From positions 11,718,001 through 11,782,000 of the forward strand of contig OX485809.1 of NCBI GenBank assembly GCA_950295325.1: DNA of 64,000 nt. Reading direction: 5' to 3'. The position numbers were made by a program, and so were the translations under genes. The stretch comes from Polytrichum commune (lineage: Eukaryota; Streptophyta; Polytrichopsida; Polytrichales; Polytrichaceae). Under the pieces are notes generated by a model. The model had not been told where the DNA came from, did no database searches, and saw nothing but the letters and a program-made list of their open reading frames with translations. This document shows positions 11,724-21,819 of this stretch, in pieces; position 1 is the first letter of the stretch; each line of letters begins with the position of its first letter.

Positions 11724-12260
11724 GAATAAAGTGTCTGTTCGTAGGACAACCGTGGCCGTACCCCAGGGTAGCGGCGTTGGGTGTAATACTACTTCACCCT
11801 TTGCAGGGAGTAGACACTATGTTAGTAACTAAGGTTTTAACCGGTTGAACCGGGGGGGGGGGGGAGGGGGGTGTGTAGGGTGTATGGGTTTTAGTTTAGA
11901 GTTTTGTGGGTCTTGCTACTTTGTTTGAGACGAGAAGCGTGCGTATTTGTTTGGGGTATAACTGGAAGTTGGTTGTATAGTTGGTCGCCAAGTCATGGTT
12001 CCAAGGTTGGTTGGATAAGGACGTGCGTGTTATATTAATACGGTCTGGGTTCGATTCGTGTTGAATCCGTCTGAGCGTGTTAGTGTAATACATTGTGACT
12101 TGGTGCTGCAAGTGAGGTAATCATAGGCAGGAAAGTTATGCCAACCAACCGGCTACTCCCCGCCTTTCTGAGCTATAGGTGGTAACTTAATAACTAGTGG
12201 TCTTACCACTACCCCTCTTTTGATCGGGGGGGGGGGGGGAAGAAAGATGTTGTGTTGGGT
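11724..12260 (-). other. LINE 3' UTR with partial duplication of ORF2 sequence
   Basis: This stretch contains two similar modules, each with a G-run (11851-11875 and 12226-12239) followed by sequence resembling the ORF2 C-terminus. About 40 bp at 11912-11950 is nearly identical to ORF2 sequence at 12800-12830 and encodes the same LLVSNKV peptide. It therefore looks like a tandem or template-switch duplication at the 3' end. A GTTCGATTC word at about 12049 fits a tRNA-like B box on the plus strand, opposite to the LINE, and may be coincidence. Confidence 0.55.
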
Positions 12261-15200
12261 TCATGGGTTTATATTGTGGTTTTGTAGATTTGTGATGGAT
12301 TGGTTGTTTTCTATTCGTCTTTTATGAATCAATATTGAATGCGCATATTGTGTAGCGATTATATTTATTTGTTTGAATGTGCTTCTAATTTGGGATGTAG
12401 GGAGTTTAAGTTGTGTTTCAAGTTCATTCATCGAGGGGATGTGATTTGTGGCTCTGGCTCCTAATGCTAGTACGATAAGTGGGGCTACGTTCCAACCCCT
12501 TGCTATGATATTGTCAATGAGTGGTTGATATTTTGTGATTTTCCTCTCCCTTGTTTCTACAGAGAATCTATCGTTACAGTATGTAAATTCAATAAATTGT
12601 ATGGTAATTGTTGGCGTAGGTGCTTCTGGGGGTGGGGAGTTGTATGGGTGGCCAAGCAAGCATATTATGTCGGGTTTGAGCCTAGCGTTGCAGGAGCATC
12701 TTTGGGTGTTGCATGTGCATGGTAGTAACCATGTTGGGACTGTGTTTTCTTGGGGTAGTTCATTGTATGTGTCTGCATTCATAAGTATGTAGTTTCTTGT
12801 TACTTTGTTTGAGACGAGAAGCTTGCGTATTTCCCATACTGCTCTGTTATGTCTATTTGTTATGAGCGCGTGGATGTGTTGTTGTTTGCATTTTAGGAGT
12901 ACGTGTAACCATGTATCTGCTTCTGGTGAGTTACATATGGGACATGTGTGGGACGGGTATGCGATTCTACCAAAGAAGAGTTGTTTCCTAGCGTGTCCCA
13001 TATATTGTCCAGTACGGAATTTTACTAGACATGTTTTTTGTCTGTCCGTGATGACTGGATTATTCCAAAAGTCATTTGATAATACTTTGTCAATATCTTT
13101 GTTGTCTAGCCACTTGTGTAATTGGTGTGTTTGGGTAGCTATGAGGGCTAGGTTGTGTTTTTTGTCATATTTAGTGATATATTTACCAAGGTGTCGGATG
13201 GGGCCTTTGTCGGGTGTTTCTTGCATTGAGTGCCACCAACCTTTTTGGAGGTAGTATGGTGTGGGGTGTGCATGTTCATGTGTGGCTATGGCATCTCTAT
13301 GGTCTAGTTCACATCCCATTTTGGCTAACTTGTCCGCTTGTTCGTTACCGCTTATATTCGTATGGGCTTTAACTTTATGTAGTGTAGTGATTTGTGTTCG
13401 GGATTGTAACATTTTGATTATGGCTTCAAGTATCTTCTTGTCTGGGTGACTGTTGTGTACGGTTGGGTGTTTCATTTGTGTATTTAGGAGGTATAAAACA
13501 TTAAGGCAGTCTGTAAAAATATGTGCCGGTTCATTTCGGTATGTAGTAGTGAGAAGGCATAGAGTATGATAAATAGCCATTATTTCGGCTCGTAGTATGT
13601 TTTGGAGTCCTGGTAGTCTTTCTGCAATTTTCAGATTTTTGAAGGCGTTGTATATGCCATATCCTGCTTTTTCTCGTCGCCAATGTTCGTCAGTTAGTGC
13701 TTTAGGTGGAATGAATGACCCATCTGTATAGTAGCAAAATTGTGGTGGGTATTTAGGGGGTAGACATATGTCGTGGTTTGTGATTGGAGGAATATTGGAA
13801 GGTTGTATTGGGGGCGAGGGGGGTGGGTATGTAAGTTGAGACCATTTCTTACTATGGTTTACTGGTGTGTTTGTTAGAGTGGGGGGCGCGGTTGTGGTAA
13901 AAATACTGGGTATATGTAAAGATGTGCCGAGATTGTGTATGTGACCGATGTATCCTATGGGGTTAATGGGCATAGTTTTGTGGTGTATACATAGTATTCT
14001 AATGTCACAGTTTTCTATTCGGGGTTCAGTTCGTAATTCCGGTGGTATTGTGGGTTTGTCATATGTAATGGTATCTGCTTTGAAGTGTGTGATGATGTGC
14101 GAGTCCGGGAAAGGACCTTCATGGGGATGAAGGTTGTGATACCAATTTGGGTCTGTTGTTATGAGTATCGTTATTGTGTCTGGGTTGTTTTTGGCAGCGA
14201 GTCTTGCCCAGTGTAGAGCTTGTTGGGTGTCAGTTGGTGTGTGAGGATGAGCATACCCATTCCCTATCCATTTATGTTGAAATGCGGTTCCTTTTGACCC
14301 GAATACTATATCTCTAGGGAATGGGGAGGAGAATTGTCTAAGCGAGGTGGGGCATGTTACTGGGGATGAGAAGTGTGAGTGTGTGATTTGGAATGAATCA
14401 ATGATGTGTTCTAGGATGGCGTGGGGTAGTGTGTATTGGGCAAGTTTGAGGGGGTCGTTTTTGGGCATTCTATATTTGTATCGTTGATATAACCATGCAA
14501 CTTCCTTTTCGAATGATTGTATGGGGGGTTCTAAGTTGGTTGGTTGGTGTAGTGTGTTTTGGTATTGTTCCCATAACCATTGTAACCTCGTTTCCGGGAT
14601 GGTAATTAAGTGGCGTCCGTCATCATCGTAAATATGTGATACACCATGTTGGCTTTGGATGGTAGTTTGTGTGCAAGCGATGTCATTATCCGGGTTACAT
14701 TCATTAATATGGATGTGGCATAGGGGTATGATGTGCGGTGGGGGGATGTATCTTGTGTCTCTTATTTGTGCTTCATCGAAATTGGTTTTTAAAATTTTGG
14801 TAAAGTGTTGGTTTTGTTCGTGAGTATAGTATTGAGTTAGTAGGAGGATGTTATGATTGATGGTGTTTTGGTTCTCCCATGGGAATAAATCTTTTTGAGG
14901 GAGCCATTTGTTGTATGTTAAGTCGTTCGGGAGTATCCATTGACAGAGGTAAGATGTATATTTCTTCGTAATTTTGTTTTTATCTTTGTAGGTATGGGGG
15001 CGGTCGTTTATTATGGAATGAATTGGGAATTGTGTGTGGTTTTTGGGGATGTGTGGTGGAGGTTTTGGACATTCGGGTGGTGGGGGCGGTGGGAATGATA
15101 GGGGGTGTTCGTTGTGGTTTCTTGTTCTTGCCTCTATGTGGTGGTTTTGTATTTTGTATTCGGTTTTTAGAGTGTTTGGTAAGGCATGTGTTGTGCAGTT

Positions 15201-18200
15201 ATTTGGGCATTGGTTGTGACATGGCATTTCACAAAAGAGTATCCGTGCTTGGGTTAAGGCGGCTTTAATTGTTTTAGTGGGTGTGTCGTAGTAATTTTTG
15301 AATTCATCGTTGGTCATTAATTGTGTGCCATTGGGGTGTGTTATGTGTTTGAGCTCAGTTATGTTGTGTAGTATTAGTTTGTGTAGGTATTTTAGGGAAG
15401 TTGTGGGGGTTAATGTTGGTATATTTTGTATTTGCCTCATCCATTGTGTTTCAAGTGGCGTGGGAAGGAGGGGGAATTTTGCGAGTGTGCTTTTTAAATG
15501 AACGTTGCTAGTTGTTTTGAGTAGGTATAGCATTCTTGTAATTGGTGATCTTATACAGTCATGTTGGGATATGCGTGGTAGATTTAATGACCCTCCATGT
15601 TTGGCAAGTATGTATTTTGTTAATCCGTTGTAGATTTTCCCAAGTCTCCCTTTATCATTGAGGGCGTTAATGAGTTGTTCGCCAATGCATGTAATGTATG
15701 CATTTTTTAGTGAGAATGTTTCTATGCCAAACATGTCGTGAGGAAGTTGTGTGACTGCATTTGACATGCATTTTGGGAGGCCACATATGGTTTTGTGTAA
15801 GGCTATTATTCTTTTATCTAGTTTCTTAATGGCGGGGAGCGAATATGGGACCACGTAGAAGCTGTAGGCTATGCCGGCTCTTATGACTGTGTCAACCATT
15901 TGTATATTTTTTTTCATGGTGGCTGGGCATGTAGTTAGTAGCTTGCATTGTTTGACAAGTTTAGTTGTTGTTATGTGCGTTTGTATTTTCCATTGTAGTG
16001 ATGGGACTAAGTTGATTCCTAGGTAGACGTATAGTTCATGTTGGCTTAGGATAGGGATGACTTGGTCCCTAAAATTTATATTGGCGTTTTCTAATTGTAT
16101 TTTGAAGGCTTGAGAATTTAGTTTCGATTTGTTTGGACATCCTGTGACTGCACATTTAGGTATGCCTAGGTCCATTCCTGCCCATTCGCAGTATTTGTCG
16201 AGTTTGTTTAATTGGAGTTGGAGGGAGGGTAAGTTGTTAGATATGGCCGCTAGGTCATCGGCATAGGCGGCGGAGCTTAATTTCGTATTGGAGGTATTAA
16301 ATGTATATCCGTTGTTTCCCCTTTGTAGCCACCTAAGTGGCTCAAGAAAGATAATAAAAAGGTATGGGCTTAATGTATCTCCTTGTATAGTTCCTCTTTG
16401 TATGGGTATAGGTTGTGTCTTGCCAAAGTGTTCTCCGGTAAGTGTGGTAGTGGATTGTGAGTAGATATTACCTATTAAGGCTACCGCATCTTGTGGGTAG
16501 CCTAGGTCTTTCATAATGGCAAGGAGCCTAGCGTGGTCGATAGATCCAAAGGCATTTTTAAAATCTATGTATAAGATGTAAATATCTTGATTAGTAAGTC
16601 GTACGGCAATGATAGTTTGGAGTTGTCTTGCGGTGCATCTTTCGGTACGGAAGCCTTCTTGACTATCGTGTAGGATTTGGTGTTTTTCTCCGTATGCGGA
16701 AATGATACTTGTAAGTGTACTAGTAAATAATTTGTATATTGTGTTAGCGAGTGCGATTGGTCTATGGTTGGTAAGGTGGTGGGGGTTCCCCTTTTTGTAT
16801 AAGAGAATTGTGAGGCTTGTTTTCCAAGATTCGGATATTTGTTTTTGTTTATAACAATGGGTGAAGAATAATAAAAGTAGTTTGTGGAACCTTGGCGGCA
16901 TGATTTTTAATATGACATTGGGGATTTTATCGGGTCCGGGAATTTTTCCATTAGCCAAATTTTTTAGGCATATGTCATATGTTGTTTGGTCAAGGTATGT
17001 GTGTAAAGGAATTGATGTATCTCCTCGTTTTTCGATGGTGTATCCATTTAAGTCGTGCCACGGGTATTGTCTGATTCCGCATATGCAGTGTTGTGTGTGG
17101 TCTGGTTGGTAGTAGCATGTTGGAACAGTGGGTCTATTACTAATTGACTGTTGGGCGTGTAATTCTTGTGCTATATCATGTGGGTTAGTAAGGATGTTGT
17201 TGTATCTATCTATGAGACAATCTAGGGGGGGGGGAGTGTCGGTGCTTTTGAAAACTTTCCTATTTATCTTCTTGGGGCTTTTGTCGTAAAGTTGTTGATA
17301 CTTAGCTATGGCTTTTTTGATTTGTGCGTTAGTATAATCCGTCGTAATTTTTCGGGCTTTGTTTTTAGCCTCTTTTGCTATTGTGGCTAAATTAACTATC
17401 CATGATTCATATTCTAGAGTAGGGTCGGGCGGTGGAGGGATAGTAGTGTGGGAGTGATTACTTATTTCTTGGGTGATGATAGGATGTGTACGCCAATGCG
17501 GATTGTTTTTTATGATGTAAATTACCTTTCGGATGAGATGGTAGGTGGATAGGTTTAGTTTCCAAAGTTTTTGGGCTTTCTTTGGGAGGTATCCTCCTTG
17601 TTTGGTGATGTGGGTTGGTAAAGTGGGTATAGGTGGCGCGCTACATGTTTCTAGGACGGTGGTGGTGATGTTGTCGGTGAGTGTGTTAAATGTAGTACAA
17701 GCGAGTTGTCATTGGTCATTTGTCAATTGATTATTTTGTAAGAGTTGTGTGAGCTCTTCTATTTGGTTTGAGTATGATTCAAAGAATTTGGTGCGGAATG
17801 CTTCAAGGTTCTCCTTAGGTATTGGGTTAAGTATCCTAGGCGGTGGCTCGGAGGTTGTAAGTGGGGTTTTGGCAATGAGTGTATTTGGGGGGATTTGTAA
17901 ATATATGGGTAGGTGGTCGGAGTTTAAATTAATATTTTGGTTGGTAATTGAGGAGTATTGGTTGTTGTTGGGTGTTTTGATGAAGAAACCGTCAATTAAG
18001 CTATTTTGTGTGTAGTTGTTTCCTTCTTGTCTTGAGAATTTGGTGTTTGTTGGGACATAAGATAAGTCGAGACCGGTTGTAAAGGATCGCCAAAGATGAT
18101 CCTCTATTTGGGGTGGTGTGGTTTGTTGGTCGTTTTGTCTACCAATTAAAGCGATGTCTCTATTGAAGTCGCCACATAATATGTATGTATGATTTGGATG

Positions 18201-18806
18201 AAGGTTTATTTGATTAGTTATGGTATTTTGTATGATGGGGATGAGAGGGATGTCTTCCTCATGTGAAGGCATGTATAAGTTAATTAGAAGCCAAGGTTGT
18301 AAAGGTTGGTTTGCTATGCGTGTGATTTGGAGGAATGGGGATATTTCTGCGGGTGTAGGGATTTTAGATAGGTTTCCTGGAAATGCGTGCATTTTGTAAA
18401 TTAGTAGTAGTAGGCCACCTCTATAGCCCCTGTATGTCATTATTTGGCGTGTGAGCCTTGTGATGTTGTGTGTATTGTTAAAGAAGAGCTTGTATTGTGG
18501 GAATAATCTTTGGATATGGTTTGTGGATTTAGTAGCGAATAGCTTAGTTTCTTGTATGGTGATAATTGAGGGTGGTCTTTGGGGATTAGTAATTAGGTCT
18601 TGTAGACATGGTATTGCAGTGTTAAGAGAGGAGGCATTCCATGTTATGGCATATGATTTTTGGCTTGTTAACGGGAGTGGGCGAATCGGTGTAGGTGGGC
18701 TTTGTGTCGGAGGGGGGTTAGGGTGAGTGTATTCATTTATTGGTTCTTTATATCTTAATGCCTCTATGAGTAATTGTCTTGGTAAATATGGGAATGTGTC
18801 ACTCAT
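12261..18806 (-). CDS. LINE ORF2 main part: APE endonuclease, RT, RNase H, CCHC and probable RLE
   Basis: One continuous frame of about 2180 codons, broken only by a TGA at 17709-17711. Order along the protein: APE endonuclease (QETKL near residue 85, CGDFN near 212, IDGFF, NSDH near 300), with its catalytic residues present; a basic linker; reverse transcriptase (KIPGPDK, LYIDFKNAF, GTIQGDTLSP, YADD at 16254-16265); a linker of about 600 residues; RNase H with all four acidic residues (TDGS at about 13720, RAEIMAI, FTDC, GNEQAD); a CPIC/H/C zinc knuckle (about 12890-12955); RHN (about 12845); a CTC/CSC cysteine cluster; KPDII (12669-12677); IEFT (about 12580) and RERKITKY. CCHC, RHN, PD and KxxKY in this order are known from the restriction-like endonuclease of R2-type LINEs. 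The frame starts at ATG 18806, but an in-frame TAA at 18882 and a one-base shift suggest it was once joined to the upstream 2A region. The copy is dead through the stop codon. The RLE call is the least certain part. Confidence 0.88.
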
Positions 18807-19140
18807 GTGTTGAATGTTAAGTGTGTTTGGATTTAGATGTATGTAGTCATATAGTTTTTTTGTGAATGGTGTTAGGTGGTGTTATTATGTCTTTATAGAT
18901 GTTGCAAAATTGTGTGTATGGGTGGGGGGTGTTTATATGTCTTTCCGGGGGGTTTGTGAGTGTTGTCATTGTTACTAGTAGTTGGGATGTCCAATCTTGA
19001 GGTGATGGTAGTTGTAAATATGTGTTACATGTTTCTATGGATGGGCTAATCGTTACAATTAGTGCGTAAATGATTCGTGGGGGGGTGTGATTTATGTGGG
19101 TTTGTATGTATTGGTATAGGTGTGGGAATGCGAGTATTGT

Positions 19141-20691
19141 TTATGCATGTAGTGGGTGTGCAACTTGAAAAATGGGTTGGAATGTTTTAGCGAGGTGTTG
19201 GTATTCGGGTTGGAGTTTGATTGTACTTGGTATGAAGTATGTATTTTGTCTTCGTTTGTGGTCGGTGGGGTGTGTTTTTAGGAGGTCGGGCATGGGTCCC
19301 GGGTTGGGGTGGATGTCTCCGCATTGTAATATGAGTAAAAGTTGTTGAGTGTGGTGGTTTATTGTTATGTTTGATTGTGGTTTTTGGTTGAATAGCGGTG
19401 TGGTGTTTTTAGTTTGGTTTTTATGGGGGGTGAGGGGATTGGGTGGTTTGTTCATATTAGGTATATGTTTGGGTGTGTAAGGGGTATAGCTAGGTTGTTT
19501 TGGTTGGGTTGAGATGTGATTTGTAAAAAATAATAATTTAGTTGTTAGTGGTGTTAGGCTTAGGTTCCGGGAGTTGAGTGTGTATGGGTTTATATAAGGT
19601 TTAAGTGTTTTTCCTAAATGTTCATATTGAAGTTGGAGTGTTAATGTATATAATGTGATATATTGGTTGTGTTTTTGTTTGTGTCTTTGGGGTGGAGTTT
19701 TAAGAGTTGTTAGTATTGGACCCGGGTTGGGTTCAACGTCACCATGTTGAAGGATTAGTGCGGAGTTGTTCCAAGTGTGGTATTTTATAGTTTTGATTTT
19801 TGGGGTTTTATAGTGTGTGTGTGTTATGTAGTATATATGCCCCATAAAGGTTATTGTGTTAATGGGGGTGGTTGTGGAGGTTTGGTTAGGAGTGTGGATA
19901 TGGTTAGATATTGTTGGTATGTGTAGCGGGATATTAAGTGGGTTTAAGTGTATGTGGGTGGTTTTATGATGTGTATATATTATGTGATGTTTTATATTTG
20001 GTATGGGTATCATTTGAGGGTTTATGTCATGGGCTTGATTTTGGAGCGTGTATGTATTGTGAGTCGGGTGTTGTATTTGGTTAGTGGAATGGGGGGAGCT
20101 TAACCATAGCGTAAGGCTATAAGTCATGCGTTTATTTATGTGGTGTGTTGTTTGTAGGTGTTGGAATGTTGATGTATTATGGGCTTGGCATTTTATATTG
20201 TTATGGAGATGTCGTTGGTGTGGTGAGGGTATGTGTTGGGTGAAGTGTGGTGTGGAGGGTAAGTTGTTATGGTGTGGGGAGGTGATTGGAGATTTGTGTT
20301 TAGTTTGTTGTAGGAGGTGTAGTTCTTGAGGGTGGTGTTGTTGTTGTTTTGGATATGTGTGGTTTAATTGAGTTATGTGGGTGAGTGATGGATCGGCATG
20401 TGCTATGAGTGCGGTGAGGGTGATAGTAAGAAGAATGGTTATGGTAATGTTGTGGGTGAGGTAAATGTTGTGTGTTGGAGAGGGGATAGTTGTATGTGGG
20501 TAGGTATGTTGGTGGGTGGATTTCTTTGTTGTTTTTGAAGTATGAGGGTTGTGGTTACTTTGTGTTTCATAAGCATGTTGGAAGCAAAGTGAGTTGTGTA
20601 AGAAAGTGGCCACTTTATTTAGAAGTGAGTAGAGGCTACATATTGTGTGTATGGTATACGACCATGTATGTGCTAATGTGTTGCTATTCAT
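19141..20691 (-). CDS. LINE ORF2 N-terminal region with two 2A-like motifs
   Basis: A 516-codon frame starting with ATG at 20691, which overlaps the ORF1 stop in the string ATGAATAG. It is rich in Thr, His, Asn and Pro. A hydrophobic segment lies near residues 82-98 (ITITILLTITLTALIA). Two 2A-like sites follow: GDVEPNPGP (19717-19743, the canonical D-V-E-x-N-P-G-P) and GDIHPNPGP (19294-19320, E replaced by H). Each is preceded by a leucine-rich stretch ending in LILQ and followed by a similar block of about 50 residues (LLKT or LKT, H-K, LQxEYxHL), so the module is duplicated. Such motifs make ribosomes skip the G-P bond and are known from APE-type LINEs of animals and trypanosomes. The frame ends at TAA 19141. 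The same frame then stays open for about 95 codons to a run of seven A (about 18851-18857), where a one-base shift leads into the endonuclease frame. I infer that the intact element made one ORF2 polyprotein. Confidence 0.8.
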   Translation of the reverse strand: MNSNTLAHTWSYTIHTICSLYSLLNKVATFLHNSLCFQHAYETQSNHNPHTSKTTKKSTHQHTYPHTTIPSPTHNIYLTHNITITILLTITLTALIAHADPSLTHITQLNHTYPKQQQHHPQELHLLQQTKHKSPITSPHHNNLPSTPHFTQHIPSPHQRHLHNNIKCQAHNTSTFQHLQTTHHINKRMTYSLTLWLSSPHSTNQIQHPTHNTYTLQNQAHDINPQMIPIPNIKHHIIYTHHKTTHIHLNPLNIPLHIPTISNHIHTPNQTSTTTPINTITFMGHIYYITHTHYKTPKIKTIKYHTWNNSALILQHGDVEPNPGPILTTLKTPPQRHKQKHNQYITLYTLTLQLQYEHLGKTLKPYINPYTLNSRNLSLTPLTTKLLFFTNHISTQPKQPSYTPYTPKHIPNMNKPPNPLTPHKNQTKNTTPLFNQKPQSNITINHHTQQLLLILQCGDIHPNPGPMPDLLKTHPTDHKRRQNTYFIPSTIKLQPEYQHLAKTFQPIFQVAHPLHA

Positions 20692-21814
20692 GGGGTTGTC
20701 TATGGTCTTTGTGGACGCTTGGTGAGGGGCTCCGGTAGTGGGCGCCCGAGAACCCGGGTGGTGCTAGGCAGTTGTTAGGTTCTCCCGCATGAGCGTTGAC
20801 CACGGGCGAGCTTGGTGCTTGAGGGAGTCGTGCGATGTTGGCGTTGGGGGGCTCCGGTGTGGTGGCGGCAAGCGTTTGCATAATGTTGTGTATGCGATTG
20901 TTGGAGTGTTGAAATTCCATTGCCATGGCACTCATGATGTTATGGATGTTTGTGGCGTGGGTCTTGAGCGTGTCCGTGGAGGCTTCAATTCTCTTATCCG
21001 TGTTGAGATTGATGTTGTGTGTGAGCGATGTGAGTTTGCCGTCAATTGTGTCGACCAACTCCTTAATGGTTTTGGCGAAGAATTTCTCCGACACAAGGGG
21101 TGAGGCGGCCGCGATGTTGTTCATGGCTTGAGCTTTTTGTGCAATGACTTCACGAACGGGGGCGTGTGCTAGTCGTATGGCCGTTTGGTTCGGTGTGGTC
21201 CCGTCGATGCTCCCTTTGTGGGGGATGAAGTCCACTCGCCTCCCAAGGATGTATGTGGACTTCCGTAACCATTCCGTGTAGACCGCCGCGTTTAGACATT
21301 GGATGTGGCACCACCCGGATTGACGATCGTCCTCTTGGTTGGAGTTGTGGCCATAGGTGATGCCGGAGATGTTTTCTTCCCCGAAGAGCCTCTTGAGTGC
21401 CTTGGTAATAGTGGATTGCGATTCACGTTGAGGTAAATTGTTAGCCACAAGAGTAGTGCTAATTCTAAGCTCCGAAATATTGCCTATGTCTTTGTCTCTA
21501 GTAATGCTTACCTTTAATTTTTCGGAACGGTAGATTAGACCATTCCTAAGGATGTCGTCCTTTGCTTCTTCGGTGGTGAGGGTGATGAAGGCGAAATCCC
21601 TTTCCTCATCCGATTTGGTGAGCGATAGAATTTCTATCTCGCGGCCTTCGTAGTAGGATTCGCTCATGAGGGTGCGGAGTATGTCTATAGATGTGCTACC
21701 CCGGAGGGTTGAACCTTTAATGTGTAGTCGCATGTTCTTGGCCTTGGTGATGAGTTCGAAGCCCTTCTCCACCTTGCCAATGACACGTTCGCCGTCACCC
21801 ATTGTCATTACGAA
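20684..21814 (-). CDS. LINE ORF1 C-terminal part (RRM-like and coiled-coil)
   Basis: A 374-codon frame from the first ATG at 21808, open upstream to the insertion border. Residues about 20-200 look like two alpha-beta modules of RRM type, a common fold in LINE ORF1 proteins (FAFITL-type strands near 72; SGWCHIQC near 165). Residues about 240-320 are helical with heptad-like spacing, then a proline-rich tail. The expected role is RNA binding and multimerisation of the LINE particle. The start is artificial: removal of the 21820-24292 insertion joins it in frame to the segment ending in GERA upstream. The stop TAG (20684-20686) overlaps the ORF2 start. Confidence 0.75.
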   Translation of the reverse strand, partial: FVMTMGDGERVIGKVEKGFELITKAKNMRLHIKGSTLRGSTSIDILRTLMSESYYEGREIEILSLTKSDEERDFAFITLTTEEAKDDILRNGLIYRSEKLKVSITRDKDIGNISELRISTTLVANNLPQRESQSTITKALKRLFGEENISGITYGHNSNQEDDRQSGWCHIQCLNAAVYTEWLRKSTYILGRRVDFIPHKGSIDGTTPNQTAIRLAHAPVREVIAQKAQAMNNIAAASPLVSEKFFAKTIKELVDTIDGKLTSLTHNINLNTDKRIEASTDTLKTHATNIHNIMSAMAMEFQHSNNRIHNIMQTLAATTPEPPNANIARLPQAPSSPVVNAHAGEPNNCLAPPGFSGAHYRSPSPSVHKDHRQPHE

Positions 21815-21819
21815 TGCAC

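Noticed and set aside
12000-12070. tRNA gene or SINE head on the plus strand
   Set aside because: GTTCGATTC fits a B box, but no convincing A box or cloverleaf is seen, and orientation opposes the surrounding LINE.
12525-15501. Plus-strand frames opposite LINE ORF2 (for example 12805-13254 and 15023-15268)
   Set aside because: Shadow frames of a 2,180-codon minus-strand ORF with clear enzymatic motifs; Cys/Val/Trp-rich translations of G/T-rich DNA with no domain.
19717-19743. An endogenous picorna-like virus as source of the 2A motif
   Set aside because: The motif lies in a frame linked to LINE ORF1 and to APE and RT domains; no capsid, helicase or viral polymerase is nearby.
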